From Aquificaceae bacterium (lineage in GTDB: Bacteria > Aquificota > Aquificia > Aquificales > Aquificaceae), in NCBI GenBank assembly GCA_025056375.1, contig JANWWH010000008.1:1-42653 (forward strand): DNA of 42,653 nucleotides. The letters run 5' to 3'. Shown here one piece after another: positions 27,144 through 34,453 of the stretch. Made by a program: the position numbers and the translations under genes. Within the stretch, counting starts at the first letter, position 1. Every line of letters begins with the position of its first letter. Below the pieces are notes generated by a model, which did not search any database, had not been told where the DNA came from, and worked only from the letters and a program-made list of their open reading frames with translations.

Positions 27144-27857
27144 TCAAACGGCGACTTTTCTTGGCGGCGGTGGCAGGAAGGATTCAAGCCCCTGCTCTTG
27201 AGCCCATCTGTGAGAAAGCTCGTAGGCAGCCTTTGCTGTGTTTAGGTTCTTCTCTATAAGTTCCAACTTCTTCTTGAACTTTCTCTCAAGGGCAGAGTCA
27301 AGAGAGGCGGTTCCACCCGAGGCTACAAACTTCTTTAAAAACCTTGACTTTATGCCTTCCTCTATAGCTTCAACACCAACTGCACCTATTGCCCCAAAGA
27401 GTGCACCGATCATAGCCATGTTTGTGGAAAGCTCCGTGCCTGCTATGTCTATGGCGAACTTGGTAGCAGGGAAGTTAAGAACCTTCACTTCCAGGCTTTC
27501 CAGTCTTTCTTTGTCCTCTTCCGTAAGTAGGTCTTCCTCCGTGTTTATTATGATAAGCCCCCTTCTCTTTACGCCTGAGTAGAAGGGCATGGTGTAGGAC
27601 TTACCCATGGTGATAACTTGCGGATGGAAAACCATTATCACATCTGGGTAAACCACTTCACCTCTGTCGTATATGGGCTCCATGCCTATACGAGCGTAGC
27701 TCTCCGCCGGCGCCATCCTCTTCTCCGCACCGAAGAAGGGGTTAGATACCGCATAATAACCCTCGTAGTCTGCGGCAGTGGCTATAATGTGGGCCGCTGT
27801 AACTGCGCCTTGTCCACCCAAGGCAGGCATCCTTATGTTAACCCTTCTCCTTTTCAT
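27144..27857 (-). CDS. porG: 2-oxoacid:ferredoxin oxidoreductase gamma subunit (pyruvate type likely)
   Basis: A 237-aa gamma subunit. The conserved opening RMPALGGQGAVTAAHIIATAA and the middle STNMAMIGALFGAIGAVGVEAI are typical of POR/OGOR gamma domains, which close over the TPP/CoA site. It is the last gene of the operon and starts by ATGA overlap with the beta subunit. The C-terminal extension after about residue 185 (KKLELIEKNLNTAKAAYELSHRW) is helical and ends in a Pro-rich tail. Pyruvate versus 2-oxoglutarate specificity cannot be read from the gamma chain. Confidence 0.88.
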   Translation of the reverse strand: MKRRRVNIRMPALGGQGAVTAAHIIATAADYEGYYAVSNPFFGAEKRMAPAESYARIGMEPIYDRGEVVYPDVIMVFHPQVITMGKSYTMPFYSGVKRRGLIIINTEEDLLTEEDKERLESLEVKVLNFPATKFAIDIAGTELSTNMAMIGALFGAIGAVGVEAIEEGIKSRFLKKFVASGGTASLDSALERKFKKKLELIEKNLNTAKAAYELSHRWAQEQGLESFLPPPPRKVAV

Positions 27858-28714
27858 AACAGACCCTCCTCTTTCTTGCGCTCTATAACCTCTTTTGCGG
27901 GCTCACTAACATACTCAAAGAAGGCGAATCTCTCCTTATCCCTCTGTCTCATCTCATCAAGACCATCGTCGGAGTTAAGACCTATTTCCAGGATGCAAGG
28001 GGTGTAAAGGTGGACGTAGGTTGGTCCAACCTCTCTCGCCACGTAGATTGCCTTCTTTATGACCGTTTCTACCCTTTTTGGTGAGGAGACGGTGAGCCTT
28101 GCCACATAGTGGCAGCCTGAGTCTATGGCTATTTGCCAAAAGGGCACTTTCTCCCACTGTTTACCCTTCGGTGCCATTTTGAAAACATGACCCTTGACCG
28201 TTAGACCGCTCTCCTGTCCTCCCGTGTTTGCGTAGACTTCGTTGTCAAAGCATATGGTGGTTATCTTTTCTTGACGGAAGAAGGACTGAAGGGTGCAGTC
28301 AAGACCTATGTCTACGGTCGCACCATCGCCTGCAAGAACTACCACGTCCTTTACCTTGTCCGGGAACCTCCACTCAAGCACTCTCTTGATGCCAGAAGCA
28401 ACCGCGTTCTGGTTTCCAAAGAGGGAATGAACCGTGTGGAGGGCTATGTGAGGGAAAACAAGAGAGGTGCAACCGGTGGAGTTTATGATTATGGTATCCT
28501 CAGGGGCTGGGAGGGACGCCAGTATGTATCTTAAAGCCATGGATTCGGGGCATCCTGCACAAAGGGAGTGCTCCTCTATAAGCTCCTTGGAGTAAGGGAG
28601 GTCCATAACACCTCTTTTTGGATTGCTCCAAGTTGCTCTAAATTGAAGGTCCCTTATCTCCTGAGGCATAACGTCCAGAAGGTCTTCGTTTATTTCGTAA
28701 ATCTTATAAGACAT
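27854..28714 (-). CDS. porB: 2-oxoacid:ferredoxin oxidoreductase beta subunit (pyruvate type likely)
   Basis: A 286-aa TPP-binding subunit. Cluster-ligand cysteines are in HSLCAGCPES (C52, C55), with further cysteines downstream. The TPP/Mg motif is LAGDGATVDIGLDCTLQ...CFDNEVYANTGGQ. Together with alpha and gamma it forms acetyl-CoA and CO2 from pyruvate, or pyruvate in the CO2-fixing direction, with reduced ferredoxin. The start has AAGGAGG 7 bases upstream and overlaps the alpha stop by 11 bases. Substrate assignment (pyruvate rather than 2-oxoglutarate) is inferred from operon layout only. Confidence 0.9.
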   Translation of the reverse strand: MSYKIYEINEDLLDVMPQEIRDLQFRATWSNPKRGVMDLPYSKELIEEHSLCAGCPESMALRYILASLPAPEDTIIINSTGCTSLVFPHIALHTVHSLFGNQNAVASGIKRVLEWRFPDKVKDVVVLAGDGATVDIGLDCTLQSFFRQEKITTICFDNEVYANTGGQESGLTVKGHVFKMAPKGKQWEKVPFWQIAIDSGCHYVARLTVSSPKRVETVIKKAIYVAREVGPTYVHLYTPCILEIGLNSDDGLDEMRQRDKERFAFFEYVSEPAKEVIERKKEEGLL

Positions 28715-29909
28715 GTTTCACCTCCTTACCTGTTAGCTTAAGGACTTCTTTGACTATAACCTCTGCGGGCATGGTCATACCACCAGCCACTCTTGGAGCA
28801 CCTATTACCTCCGCCTCAGATACGCCGTAGAGATATCTTCTTACCTCACGCTCCAGCCAGCCAACCACATTAAACTCGGGCACGAATATGTATTTTGCAC
28901 CCTTTACCAACTGCTTTAGCTCCTCTATGGGGAAGGGTCTTATGGTCTTTAGCTTTACCACTCTTGCCCTTATACCCTCATCCTCAAGAAGTCTAACCGC
29001 TTCCTTTGCCTGTGCGGCGGCGGTTCCGCAGGCTACAAAGACCAGCTCGGCGGATGGGTCGCCAAACTCCTCCACGAGACCTCTGAGGTAGTGCTTGGCG
29101 TATGGTCTTGACCTTTCAATGGCGGAGCGCACCTCCCATTGCCAGCTGGCATGGGTTGCGTAGGATATGTAGTTGGACTTCATGACGAAGGGGTCTCTAA
29201 GAAACCTGCCGGGTGGCACCTCCGCATCTATGACTGGCATGGGTGCTTTGTAGGGGTTATAAGGTGGCAGGGCTATATCATCCGGCGGTAGCATGATGGC
29301 TTCTCTCGTGTGTGAGACAAAAAAGCCGTCCACTACCGTTACGACGGGCACATGGACATCGGGTTGCTCCGCCACAGTAAAGCCTGCCAGTATCATGTCA
29401 AAGAGGTCTTGGGCGTTCTCCGCATACCATATCATACAACCCGTATCGAGGAGAAAACTTACCTCTAAGTTGTCAGGTTGTATGGAAAGGGGTGAGTTTA
29501 CGCCCCTCGCCATGAGCACGAGCTGAACGGGTATTCTGGTGCCAGCCCACATGGGGAAGTTTTCAAAGGCTCTGAGGGTTCCCGGTCCTGAGGTGGTGGT
29601 TATGGTTCTTGCACCCGCCATGGCACAACCTGCAATTTCGGACATAACCCCAAACTCAGACTCACCCCTGAAGTAGACACCCACATAACCTTCTACCCAG
29701 AGCTCACCTATGAGGTGCGCAGCCTCCGACTGGGGCGTTATAGGATAGGAAACAGAAGCATCCACAGAAGCTCTTTTGACTGCCTCCTTGACCGCTTCGG
29801 AGCCCGTCATAAAGTGCTTGGTTCTTGGCGCCTCAAAAAGAAGGTAGTCTGGCGAGACTACCCTTTGTCCCGCCCTGTTGTATGTAAGGTTTTCGCTGAT
29901 GGTCTGCAT
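28704..29909 (-). CDS. porA: 2-oxoacid:ferredoxin oxidoreductase alpha subunit (pyruvate type likely)
   Basis: A 401-aa alpha subunit. It shows FMTGSEAVKEAVKRASVDASVSYPITPQSEAAHLI (the YPITPQSE motif), GVMSEIAGCAMAGARTITTTSGPGT, and a C-terminal transketolase-like domain (ELVFVACGTAAAQAKEAVRLL). GAGGAGG lies 6 bases before the ATG. The gene is separated from its small partner subunits by the Uma2-like gene and a 61-base AT-rich gap that might hold a second promoter. In autotrophic Aquificales such enzymes carry out reductive TCA-cycle carboxylation. Confidence 0.9.
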   Translation of the reverse strand: MQTISENLTYNRAGQRVVSPDYLLFEAPRTKHFMTGSEAVKEAVKRASVDASVSYPITPQSEAAHLIGELWVEGYVGVYFRGESEFGVMSEIAGCAMAGARTITTTSGPGTLRAFENFPMWAGTRIPVQLVLMARGVNSPLSIQPDNLEVSFLLDTGCMIWYAENAQDLFDMILAGFTVAEQPDVHVPVVTVVDGFFVSHTREAIMLPPDDIALPPYNPYKAPMPVIDAEVPPGRFLRDPFVMKSNYISYATHASWQWEVRSAIERSRPYAKHYLRGLVEEFGDPSAELVFVACGTAAAQAKEAVRLLEDEGIRARVVKLKTIRPFPIEELKQLVKGAKYIFVPEFNVVGWLEREVRRYLYGVSEAEVIGAPRVAGGMTMPAEVIVKEVLKLTGKEVKHVL

Positions 29910-29970
29910 GGTTTACCTCCTCGTTAGGTTTTGTATAAATGTATAGAAATAGGCTGTTGAAAGCATGACC

Positions 29971-30519
29971 TTAATCACCGAAGACCTCCTCTAAGCTTAT
30001 GCAAAAGCCTTCCAGAAGTTTAGAGCATATCTTACCCTTTTCATAACCCCAAGAGTGCACCTTGTATTCTGAACCCTCGAGGCGGAAGACCTCAATTACC
30101 TTCTCCTCAGGAAAGACGAGCCAAAACTCTTTTACACCATAGCTTGCATAGAGCCTTCTTTTGTCCTCTGTGTCTTTTTTAAGGCTTGAGGGTGAAACTA
30201 TTTCCACCACCACATCTGGCACGCCAAATATTCCTTTTTCCTTTACCAAAGACAGACTATCCTTCAAAACCACCACCAAGTCTGGCTGAACCACATTCTC
30301 CTCGCTCAAAACCACATCAAAGGGTGGTATGTAAACTTCACCTAAGCCTATTCTTTCTATATGGTTGGTAAAGGCAAGGGTGAGCCTTAGGGCAACTCTC
30401 TGATGTTTTCTACTTGCACCGGGCATGAAATAGAGTTCTCCTTCTATTATCTCATATCTTTTGTCCTCTTCCAGCTTCAGGTAATCTTCGTAAGTCCAGA
30501 CCTTTGAGGTAGTTTTCAT
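29971..30519 (-). CDS. Uma2-family (DUF820) restriction-endonuclease-fold protein inside the por operon
   Basis: A 182-aa PD-(D/E)XK-fold protein. The family N-terminus is WTYEDYLKLEEDKRYEIIEGELY. Putative catalytic residues are D80 (VVQPDLVVV), E106 (PDVVVEIVSPSS) and a Lys/Asp region at 114-120 (KKDTEDKRRLYASYGVKEFWLV). All expected elements are present, so it may be an active nuclease, although the biological role of Uma2 proteins is poorly known. Its ATG overlaps the stop of the preceding small oxidoreductase subunit by 4 bases, so it is translated from the por mRNA. No other mobile or defence gene is nearby. Confidence 0.85.
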   Translation of the reverse strand: MKTTSKVWTYEDYLKLEEDKRYEIIEGELYFMPGASRKHQRVALRLTLAFTNHIERIGLGEVYIPPFDVVLSEENVVQPDLVVVLKDSLSLVKEKGIFGVPDVVVEIVSPSSLKKDTEDKRRLYASYGVKEFWLVFPEEKVIEVFRLEGSEYKVHSWGYEKGKICSKLLEGFCISLEEVFGD

Positions 30520-31085
30520 TTCCCCAACTCTCTCTTGACCTCTTCCACAATCCTTATGAACTTTTCCATCTCTTCTATGTGCTGGTCTCTTAGGGTTATC
30601 ATAGCATCCTCATGCCCTGCCATACCGCACATGGCTATGGTAAAGCAGTCTGTCTCCGCCCTTATTATCTTTAGGGCTACATTTGCATAATGGCAGTGGA
30701 CGCCCACAAAGATACAGGCTTTTATCCTGTTGTGCCATATGGTCAGGTTGGGGTGGTTGGGGTTTATCTCAACCGCTGGGTTTATCTTTGGATACTTAGG
30801 TCTGTAGTCATACATGGGTATTATCTTCGCCCCTAACAGCTCCCCCATTTTCTTAACCAACTTTGCCTTTTCCTTTGCTTCTTCGTTCCAGCCGTAGAGC
30901 ACCTGAGGTCCTGGGAATATGGTGGGGTTCTGGCGGGTGAGCATGGCTCTTGCTGCCTCTCTCATGGCAACATTTTCCTCAACTATCTCGTTAAACATGA
31001 GAGCGTATCCCGGTGGTGGGTTCAGAAGGCTTTCGTAAACCGCAACCGGGTAAGGAGAAAAACCGCTTGGTCCAAGCGTTGCCAT
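30516..31085 (-). CDS. Small accessory subunit of the oxidoreductase (PorE/D-like)
   Basis: A 189-aa protein that I recognise only by context: an accessory (delta/epsilon-type) subunit found with Aquificales five-subunit 2-oxoacid:ferredoxin oxidoreductases. It starts MATLGPSGFSPYPVAVYESLL, has a middle YDYRPKYPKINPAVEINPNHP segment and a C-terminal IWHNRIKACIFVGVHCHYANVALKIIRAE part. The second half resembles CO-dehydrogenase/acetyl-CoA-pathway-like small domains, but that is a guess. GAGGAGG is 7 bases before the ATG. It sits between the ferredoxin subunit and the Uma2 gene. The assignment of the letters D and E between the two small subunits is uncertain. Confidence 0.7.
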   Translation of the reverse strand: MATLGPSGFSPYPVAVYESLLNPPPGYALMFNEIVEENVAMREAARAMLTRQNPTIFPGPQVLYGWNEEAKEKAKLVKKMGELLGAKIIPMYDYRPKYPKINPAVEINPNHPNLTIWHNRIKACIFVGVHCHYANVALKIIRAETDCFTIAMCGMAGHEDAMITLRDQHIEEMEKFIRIVEEVKRELGK

Positions 31086-31122
31086 AATTTACCTCCTCAA
31101 AAATGTATTTTCTACCGTAAAA

Positions 31123-31143
31123 GTCTTCTCAAAAATAAAAGAC
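31123..31143 (-). other. AT-rich hairpin plus UUUU between ferredoxin subunit and next gene
   Basis: GTCTTTT and GAGAAGAC can pair (about 7 bp with one G-U) and are followed by TTTT on the minus strand, inside the 75-base gap. It looks like a weak intrinsic terminator or attenuator that could lower downstream expression. It would be unstable at high growth temperature, so this is tentative. Confidence 0.2.
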
Positions 31144-31160
31144 ATAAAACCCTTCATATC

Positions 31161-31391
31161 TCACTTCTCGGCATGCACCTCCGGCATCACCATGTGTATG
31201 GCATTTCTCTTTAGGAGGTTTATGCACACATAGACGCACAGGGCACAGCCCTTACATCTTTCCTGAACCACATAAGCGTGGTGTTCCTCATCAGTATACA
31301 TGAGGGTGTTGGGCTCTGGACAGAAGAGAGTGCACTGCTTGCAGTTGTACTTACTGCACTCCTCGTTAATCACCTCCGCCACATAGTACAT
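31161..31391 (-). CDS. Ferredoxin-type subunit of the oxidoreductase, 2[4Fe-4S]
   Basis: A 76-aa iron-sulfur protein with eight cysteines in two cluster sets: C12-x4-C17-x2-C20-x3-C24 followed by Pro, and C46-x2-C49-x2-C52-x3-C56. The first set has a wider first gap than normal ferredoxins. It would carry electrons between the TPP subunits and external ferredoxin. It is the first gene of the operon, with AGGAGG 6 bases before the ATG and a TTGACA promoter upstream that overlaps the promoter of the divergent protease gene. Confidence 0.85.
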   Translation of the reverse strand: MYYVAEVINEECSKYNCKQCTLFCPEPNTLMYTDEEHHAYVVQERCKGCALCVYVCINLLKRNAIHMVMPEVHAEK

Positions 31392-31426
31392 GCCTTGCCT
31401 CCTGGTAAGTTAGTTGAGTTTTTATT

Positions 31427-31454
31427 AAGTTATTACCCTTGAATATTTTGTCAA
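31427..31454 (-). promoter_or_regulatory. Promoter for the oxidoreductase operon
   Basis: Perfect TTGACA (31454-31449), 16-base spacer, TAACTT (31432-31427). The leader is about 27 bases long and contains AGGAGG. The -10 is a weak match. The elements interleave with the divergent promoter at 31439-31466. Confidence 0.45.
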
Positions 31455-31466
31455 CAGAACTATATT
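31439..31466 (+). promoter_or_regulatory. Promoter for the S41 protease gene
   Basis: TTGAAT (31439-31444), 16-base spacer, TATATT (31461-31466), 17 bases before the ATG at 31484. The ORF-track start codon (TTG 31439) is in fact the -35 box. Confidence 0.5.
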
Positions 31467-31483
31467 TACCTCCACGAGCATCC

Positions 31484-32584
31484 ATGGGCGTGTCCCTTCT
31501 TTTGATACTTGTGCTTCTTCAGGTAGCGGTAGGTGGAGAGCAATGCTCAAGAGAGGAAGCCATATCAAAGATTAACAGCCTTCTGGAAAGACACTATCTG
31601 TGGTGGGACAAAATAAGAGAACTTAAATGGAAAGATGAACAGGAGCTCATAGAACATTTGAGAAAGATAGGAGACCGGTGGACATCTATATCAAGGCAAG
31701 AAGAAGACAGACTTTGGTATTCAAGTTCAAAGATGGTTGGTCTGGGCATAAGGTGGGATGACAAAGGGTATGTGACAAGGGTCTTTCCCGGTTCACCCGC
31801 AGAGAGACATGGCTTGAAAGAGGGTGACCTTATAATATCTGTACAGGATATAACAGACAGAAACCTCTGGAGAAAGGCGATAAGAGAAACGGAGAAGGGA
31901 GAGCCTGTAAGGGTGGAGCTTATAAGGGATGGGCTTTTCCTAAGGACAGAAGTTAAAAAGGGAGAGTTCGTTGTTCCGGTCGTAGAGGAGTTGAAGGTTC
32001 TCAGGAACGAAAACAGAAGTTTGGGCTATATAAAGTTGAGCAACTTTACCCAACCTGCAGTGGAGGAATTTAGAGAGGCTCTGAGCCTTTTCAACAGGGA
32101 GGGCGTAGATGTGTTGCTGATAGACTTCAGAGACAACGGCGGGGGGCTCATATCGGTGGCAAAAAGCATAGTGGACATGTTGGTTGGAGGAGAGGGAGTC
32201 ATGTTCTATCTTGAGGGTAGGGGTGCAAACATGGGTGTTTACCAGTTTAAAAACAGAGAAGGCTTCAAGAAACCTATAGTGGTGCTGGTAAATAGACATA
32301 CCGCCTCGGCCGCAGAGCTGGTTGCGGTTCTTCTAAGACGCTACGCAAAGGCAGTTATAGTGGGGGAAAACACAGCGGGTAAGTATGTGGGTAGCAACCT
32401 CTTTCCTTTTGATACCTGCAAGGGTGATGTTTTAAGGCTTATAACCTTTGAGATGAAACTACCAACGGGTGAAAGGATAACCGGTGATAAAGGTATATCG
32501 CCAGACTGCAAGCTTGAGGGTAAAGACCCTATATATGGGTCTCTTGAGTGCCTTTCCAACCCTGCTGTAGGAGTATCTCCTTAA
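31484..32584 (+). CDS. S41-family carboxyl-terminal processing protease
   Basis: A 366-aa exported protease of the Ctp/tail-specific type. The N-terminal signal segment is MGVSLLLILVLLQVAVGG. A helical region follows, then a PDZ domain (MVGLGIRWDDKGYVTRVFPGSPAERHGLKEGDLIISV) and the S41 catalytic domain, which has LLIDFRDNGGG, the nucleophile Ser in VNRHTASAAELVA and the base Lys in ENTAGKYVGSN. The ATG at 31484 is chosen because the longer ORF starts within the promoter. The terminal 56 bases overlap the convergent kinase gene. Substrates unknown; wall-hydrolase turnover is a common role for the family. Confidence 0.9.
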   Translation: MGVSLLLILVLLQVAVGGEQCSREEAISKINSLLERHYLWWDKIRELKWKDEQELIEHLRKIGDRWTSISRQEEDRLWYSSSKMVGLGIRWDDKGYVTRVFPGSPAERHGLKEGDLIISVQDITDRNLWRKAIRETEKGEPVRVELIRDGLFLRTEVKKGEFVVPVVEELKVLRNENRSLGYIKLSNFTQPAVEEFREALSLFNREGVDVLLIDFRDNGGGLISVAKSIVDMLVGGEGVMFYLEGRGANMGVYQFKNREGFKKPIVVLVNRHTASAAELVAVLLRRYAKAVIVGENTAGKYVGSNLFPFDTCKGDVLRLITFEMKLPTGERITGDKGISPDCKLEGKDPIYGSLECLSNPAVGVSP

Positions 32585-33071
32585 GCATAGCTCTGAGCTC
32601 TTCTCTATCTTTCTGCGTATTCAGTGGTAAGGCGTAATCGGGTGGCAGGAAGGTGCTCTTCTGTCTAAGATACACTTCCAGGTTTGCGTCAGATATGTCC
32701 TCTCTTTCTTTAAGCCTTTTGATTATCTCTTCCTCCTCCGCCCATGCCAATAAGAAGACCGCCTGTGGAAACTTTTCCCTTACCAGGCTTCTTTGCCACT
32801 CCTCGAGGAAAGTAGCGTCGAGAACCACATCCTTCCCATCCTTTACCATCTCCTCCGCCCTTCTTAGCATCTCTCCATAAACCTTCCTTGTCCACTCTGG
32901 GGCGTAGATGCCCTCACCGTAACCCAGACTGACCTTTTGGTCTATATCCATTCCAGCCATTTCCTTTCTGAGCTTGTCGCTCCTGAGCCACTCAAAGCCG
33001 AAGTCTTCTTGCAGTATCCTTGCCAGAAAGGACTTGCCCGAACCAGAAAGACCCATAAGGACCACTATCAT
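32529..33071 (-). CDS. P-loop kinase-like ATP-binding protein (AAA_33 type)
   Basis: A 180-aa small-molecule-kinase fold protein. Walker A is GLSGSGKS (7-14), Walker B-like DVVLDATFL at about 81-89, and the lid/arginine region is IIKRLKEREDISDANLEVYLRQ. It resembles the COG0645-type zeta-toxin/APS-kinase-like group; the substrate is unknown. The start overlaps the stop of the DsbC-like gene by 4 bases. The C-terminus runs 56 bases into the opposite-strand protease gene, so the last 18 residues may be poorly conserved. Confidence 0.8.
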   Translation of the reverse strand: MIVVLMGLSGSGKSFLARILQEDFGFEWLRSDKLRKEMAGMDIDQKVSLGYGEGIYAPEWTRKVYGEMLRRAEEMVKDGKDVVLDATFLEEWQRSLVREKFPQAVFLLAWAEEEEIIKRLKEREDISDANLEVYLRQKSTFLPPDYALPLNTQKDREELRAMLKEILLQQGWKGTQETHI

Positions 33072-33565
33072 TTTATCCCCAGCTCTTCAAGAAGCTTAGG
33101 GCTGTATCCTTCTATCACCTTGTAGCTTCCCAGAACTATGTTGTAAGGTGTGCTTTGAATGTTTAACTTCTCTGCGACCTTCGTGTGTTCCTTAACGAGC
33201 GGGCACTCTCCCACCTGTGGAGGATTTCCGTCCCAGACCCCTGAGAGAACCTCCTCGAGAGCTTTCAGCTTGTCCTTTGAGCAGGCTATGTAGTTGGACT
33301 TTGCATAGCTCTCGGGAAAACTCCTAAAGGGCAGGAGGAACACATATACCTTTAGCTTATCCATGTGGGGTTTAAGAGCCTGCCACTCCTTCCTACAGTG
33401 TCCACAGTCGGGGTTTATAAAAGTAATGAGCTCTCTTTTCCCCTTACCTGCCACTATGGCTTTGTTGAGGGGTATTTCCTTCACCTGAGACTTTATAAAC
33501 TCTCTGTAAAGGTCCTGAGCGGTGCCAAAGCCAAGCAACAAAAGGAGAAAAAGGAGAAGCCTCAT
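33068..33565 (-). CDS. Periplasmic DsbC/DsbG-like thiol-disulfide protein
   Basis: A 165-aa thioredoxin-fold protein with a signal peptide (MRLLLFLLLLLGFGTAQ), active site CGHC (C54-C57) in FINPDCGHCRKEW, and cis-proline region QSTPYNIVLG. The short N-terminal part lacks a full DsbC dimerisation domain, so it may be a monomeric oxidase or isomerase. Two further cysteines (ACSKD, GECPL) could form a second disulfide. It lies 8 bases after the ispH stop and overlaps the kinase by 4 bases. Confidence 0.85.
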   Translation of the reverse strand: MRLLLFLLLLLGFGTAQDLYREFIKSQVKEIPLNKAIVAGKGKRELITFINPDCGHCRKEWQALKPHMDKLKVYVFLLPFRSFPESYAKSNYIACSKDKLKALEEVLSGVWDGNPPQVGECPLVKEHTKVAEKLNIQSTPYNIVLGSYKVIEGYSPKLLEELGIK

Positions 33566-33573
33566 ATTTAGGA

Positions 33574-34434
33574 TTATACCACCAGATGCTCTATGTTACT
33601 TACCACCTCTCTTATTATCCAGTCTGGCGTGGAGGCACCTGCGGTGATACCCACCCTACTCACACCTTCAAACCAGTCTTTCTTGAGTTCCTCAGGCGTT
33701 TCAATGTGATAGCTTCTTGGGTTGAGGCTTTTGGCTATTTCGTATAGTCTCCTGGTGTTTCCACTGTTTTTGCCACCTACAACTATCATAACATCCACTT
33801 GAGGTGCCAGCTCGTAGACATCTTCTTGACGCTCGGAAGTGGCATTGCATATGGTGTTTATAACTTTTAATTCCTTTGCCCAAAGGGCTATCTCTCCAAC
33901 CACCTCCTTGAAAAACTGCTCGTTCTGAGTGGTCTGTGCAACAAGACCAACTCGGTCTCTTCTGAGCACCTCCTTGAGGTCTTCTTTAGTTTCCACCACC
34001 ACGCCCCTCCCGCCGCAAGCCTGCAGGTATCCTAAGGTGCCTATGACCTCAGGGTGGTTCTTTTCACCGACAAGAACCACAAAGTAGCCCTCCTTAGAGA
34101 GCTTGACCACTGCCTCGTGAACTGCCTTGACGAAGGGGCAGGTAGCATCCACAAGTCTTACACCTCTTGAGAGGAGCTCTGCTTCCTTCTGGGGTGGTAT
34201 GCCATGAGAACGCACTATAACCGTGCTGTTTGCTTTCAACCCATCCTCGCTCTCAAGAAGGCATAGACCCTTACCCTCCAACCTCTTCACCTCTTGAGGG
34301 TTGTGTATAAGGGGTCCAAGGCTAAAAACCTTACTGCCATGACCCCCTTCCTTTAGTGCCTCTTCCGCAAGGTTTATCGCCCTCTTTACTCCAAAGCAAA
34401 AACCCGCATGCTCCGCTACTACTATCTCCACCAT
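33574..34434 (-). CDS. ispH: 4-hydroxy-3-methylbut-2-enyl diphosphate reductase
   Basis: The last enzyme of the MEP isoprenoid pathway, an Fe-S reductase giving IPP and DMAPP. The protein is 286 aa, typical. Three cluster cysteines are in HAGFCFGVKRAI (C13), VDATCPFVKAVHE and INTICNATSERQ. The substrate motifs VRSHGIPP and GGKNSGNTRRL are present. The ATG at 34434 is 8 bases after a TATAAT on the minus strand, 20 bases after the dapF stop, and lacks a Shine-Dalgarno sequence. Confidence 0.96.
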   Translation of the reverse strand: MVEIVVAEHAGFCFGVKRAINLAEEALKEGGHGSKVFSLGPLIHNPQEVKRLEGKGLCLLESEDGLKANSTVIVRSHGIPPQKEAELLSRGVRLVDATCPFVKAVHEAVVKLSKEGYFVVLVGEKNHPEVIGTLGYLQACGGRGVVVETKEDLKEVLRRDRVGLVAQTTQNEQFFKEVVGEIALWAKELKVINTICNATSERQEDVYELAPQVDVMIVVGGKNSGNTRRLYEIAKSLNPRSYHIETPEELKKDWFEGVSRVGITAGASTPDWIIREVVSNIEHLVV

Positions 34435-34442
34435 GTTATGAA

Positions 34443-34448
34443 ATTATA
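34443..34448 (-). promoter_or_regulatory. -10 box for ispH, near-leaderless
   Basis: Perfect TATAAT on the minus strand, 8 bases before the ispH ATG, in the 19-base gap after dapF. CAGACA, 18 bases upstream of it, is a possible -35. Confidence 0.45.
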
Positions 34449-34453
34449 GGCTT

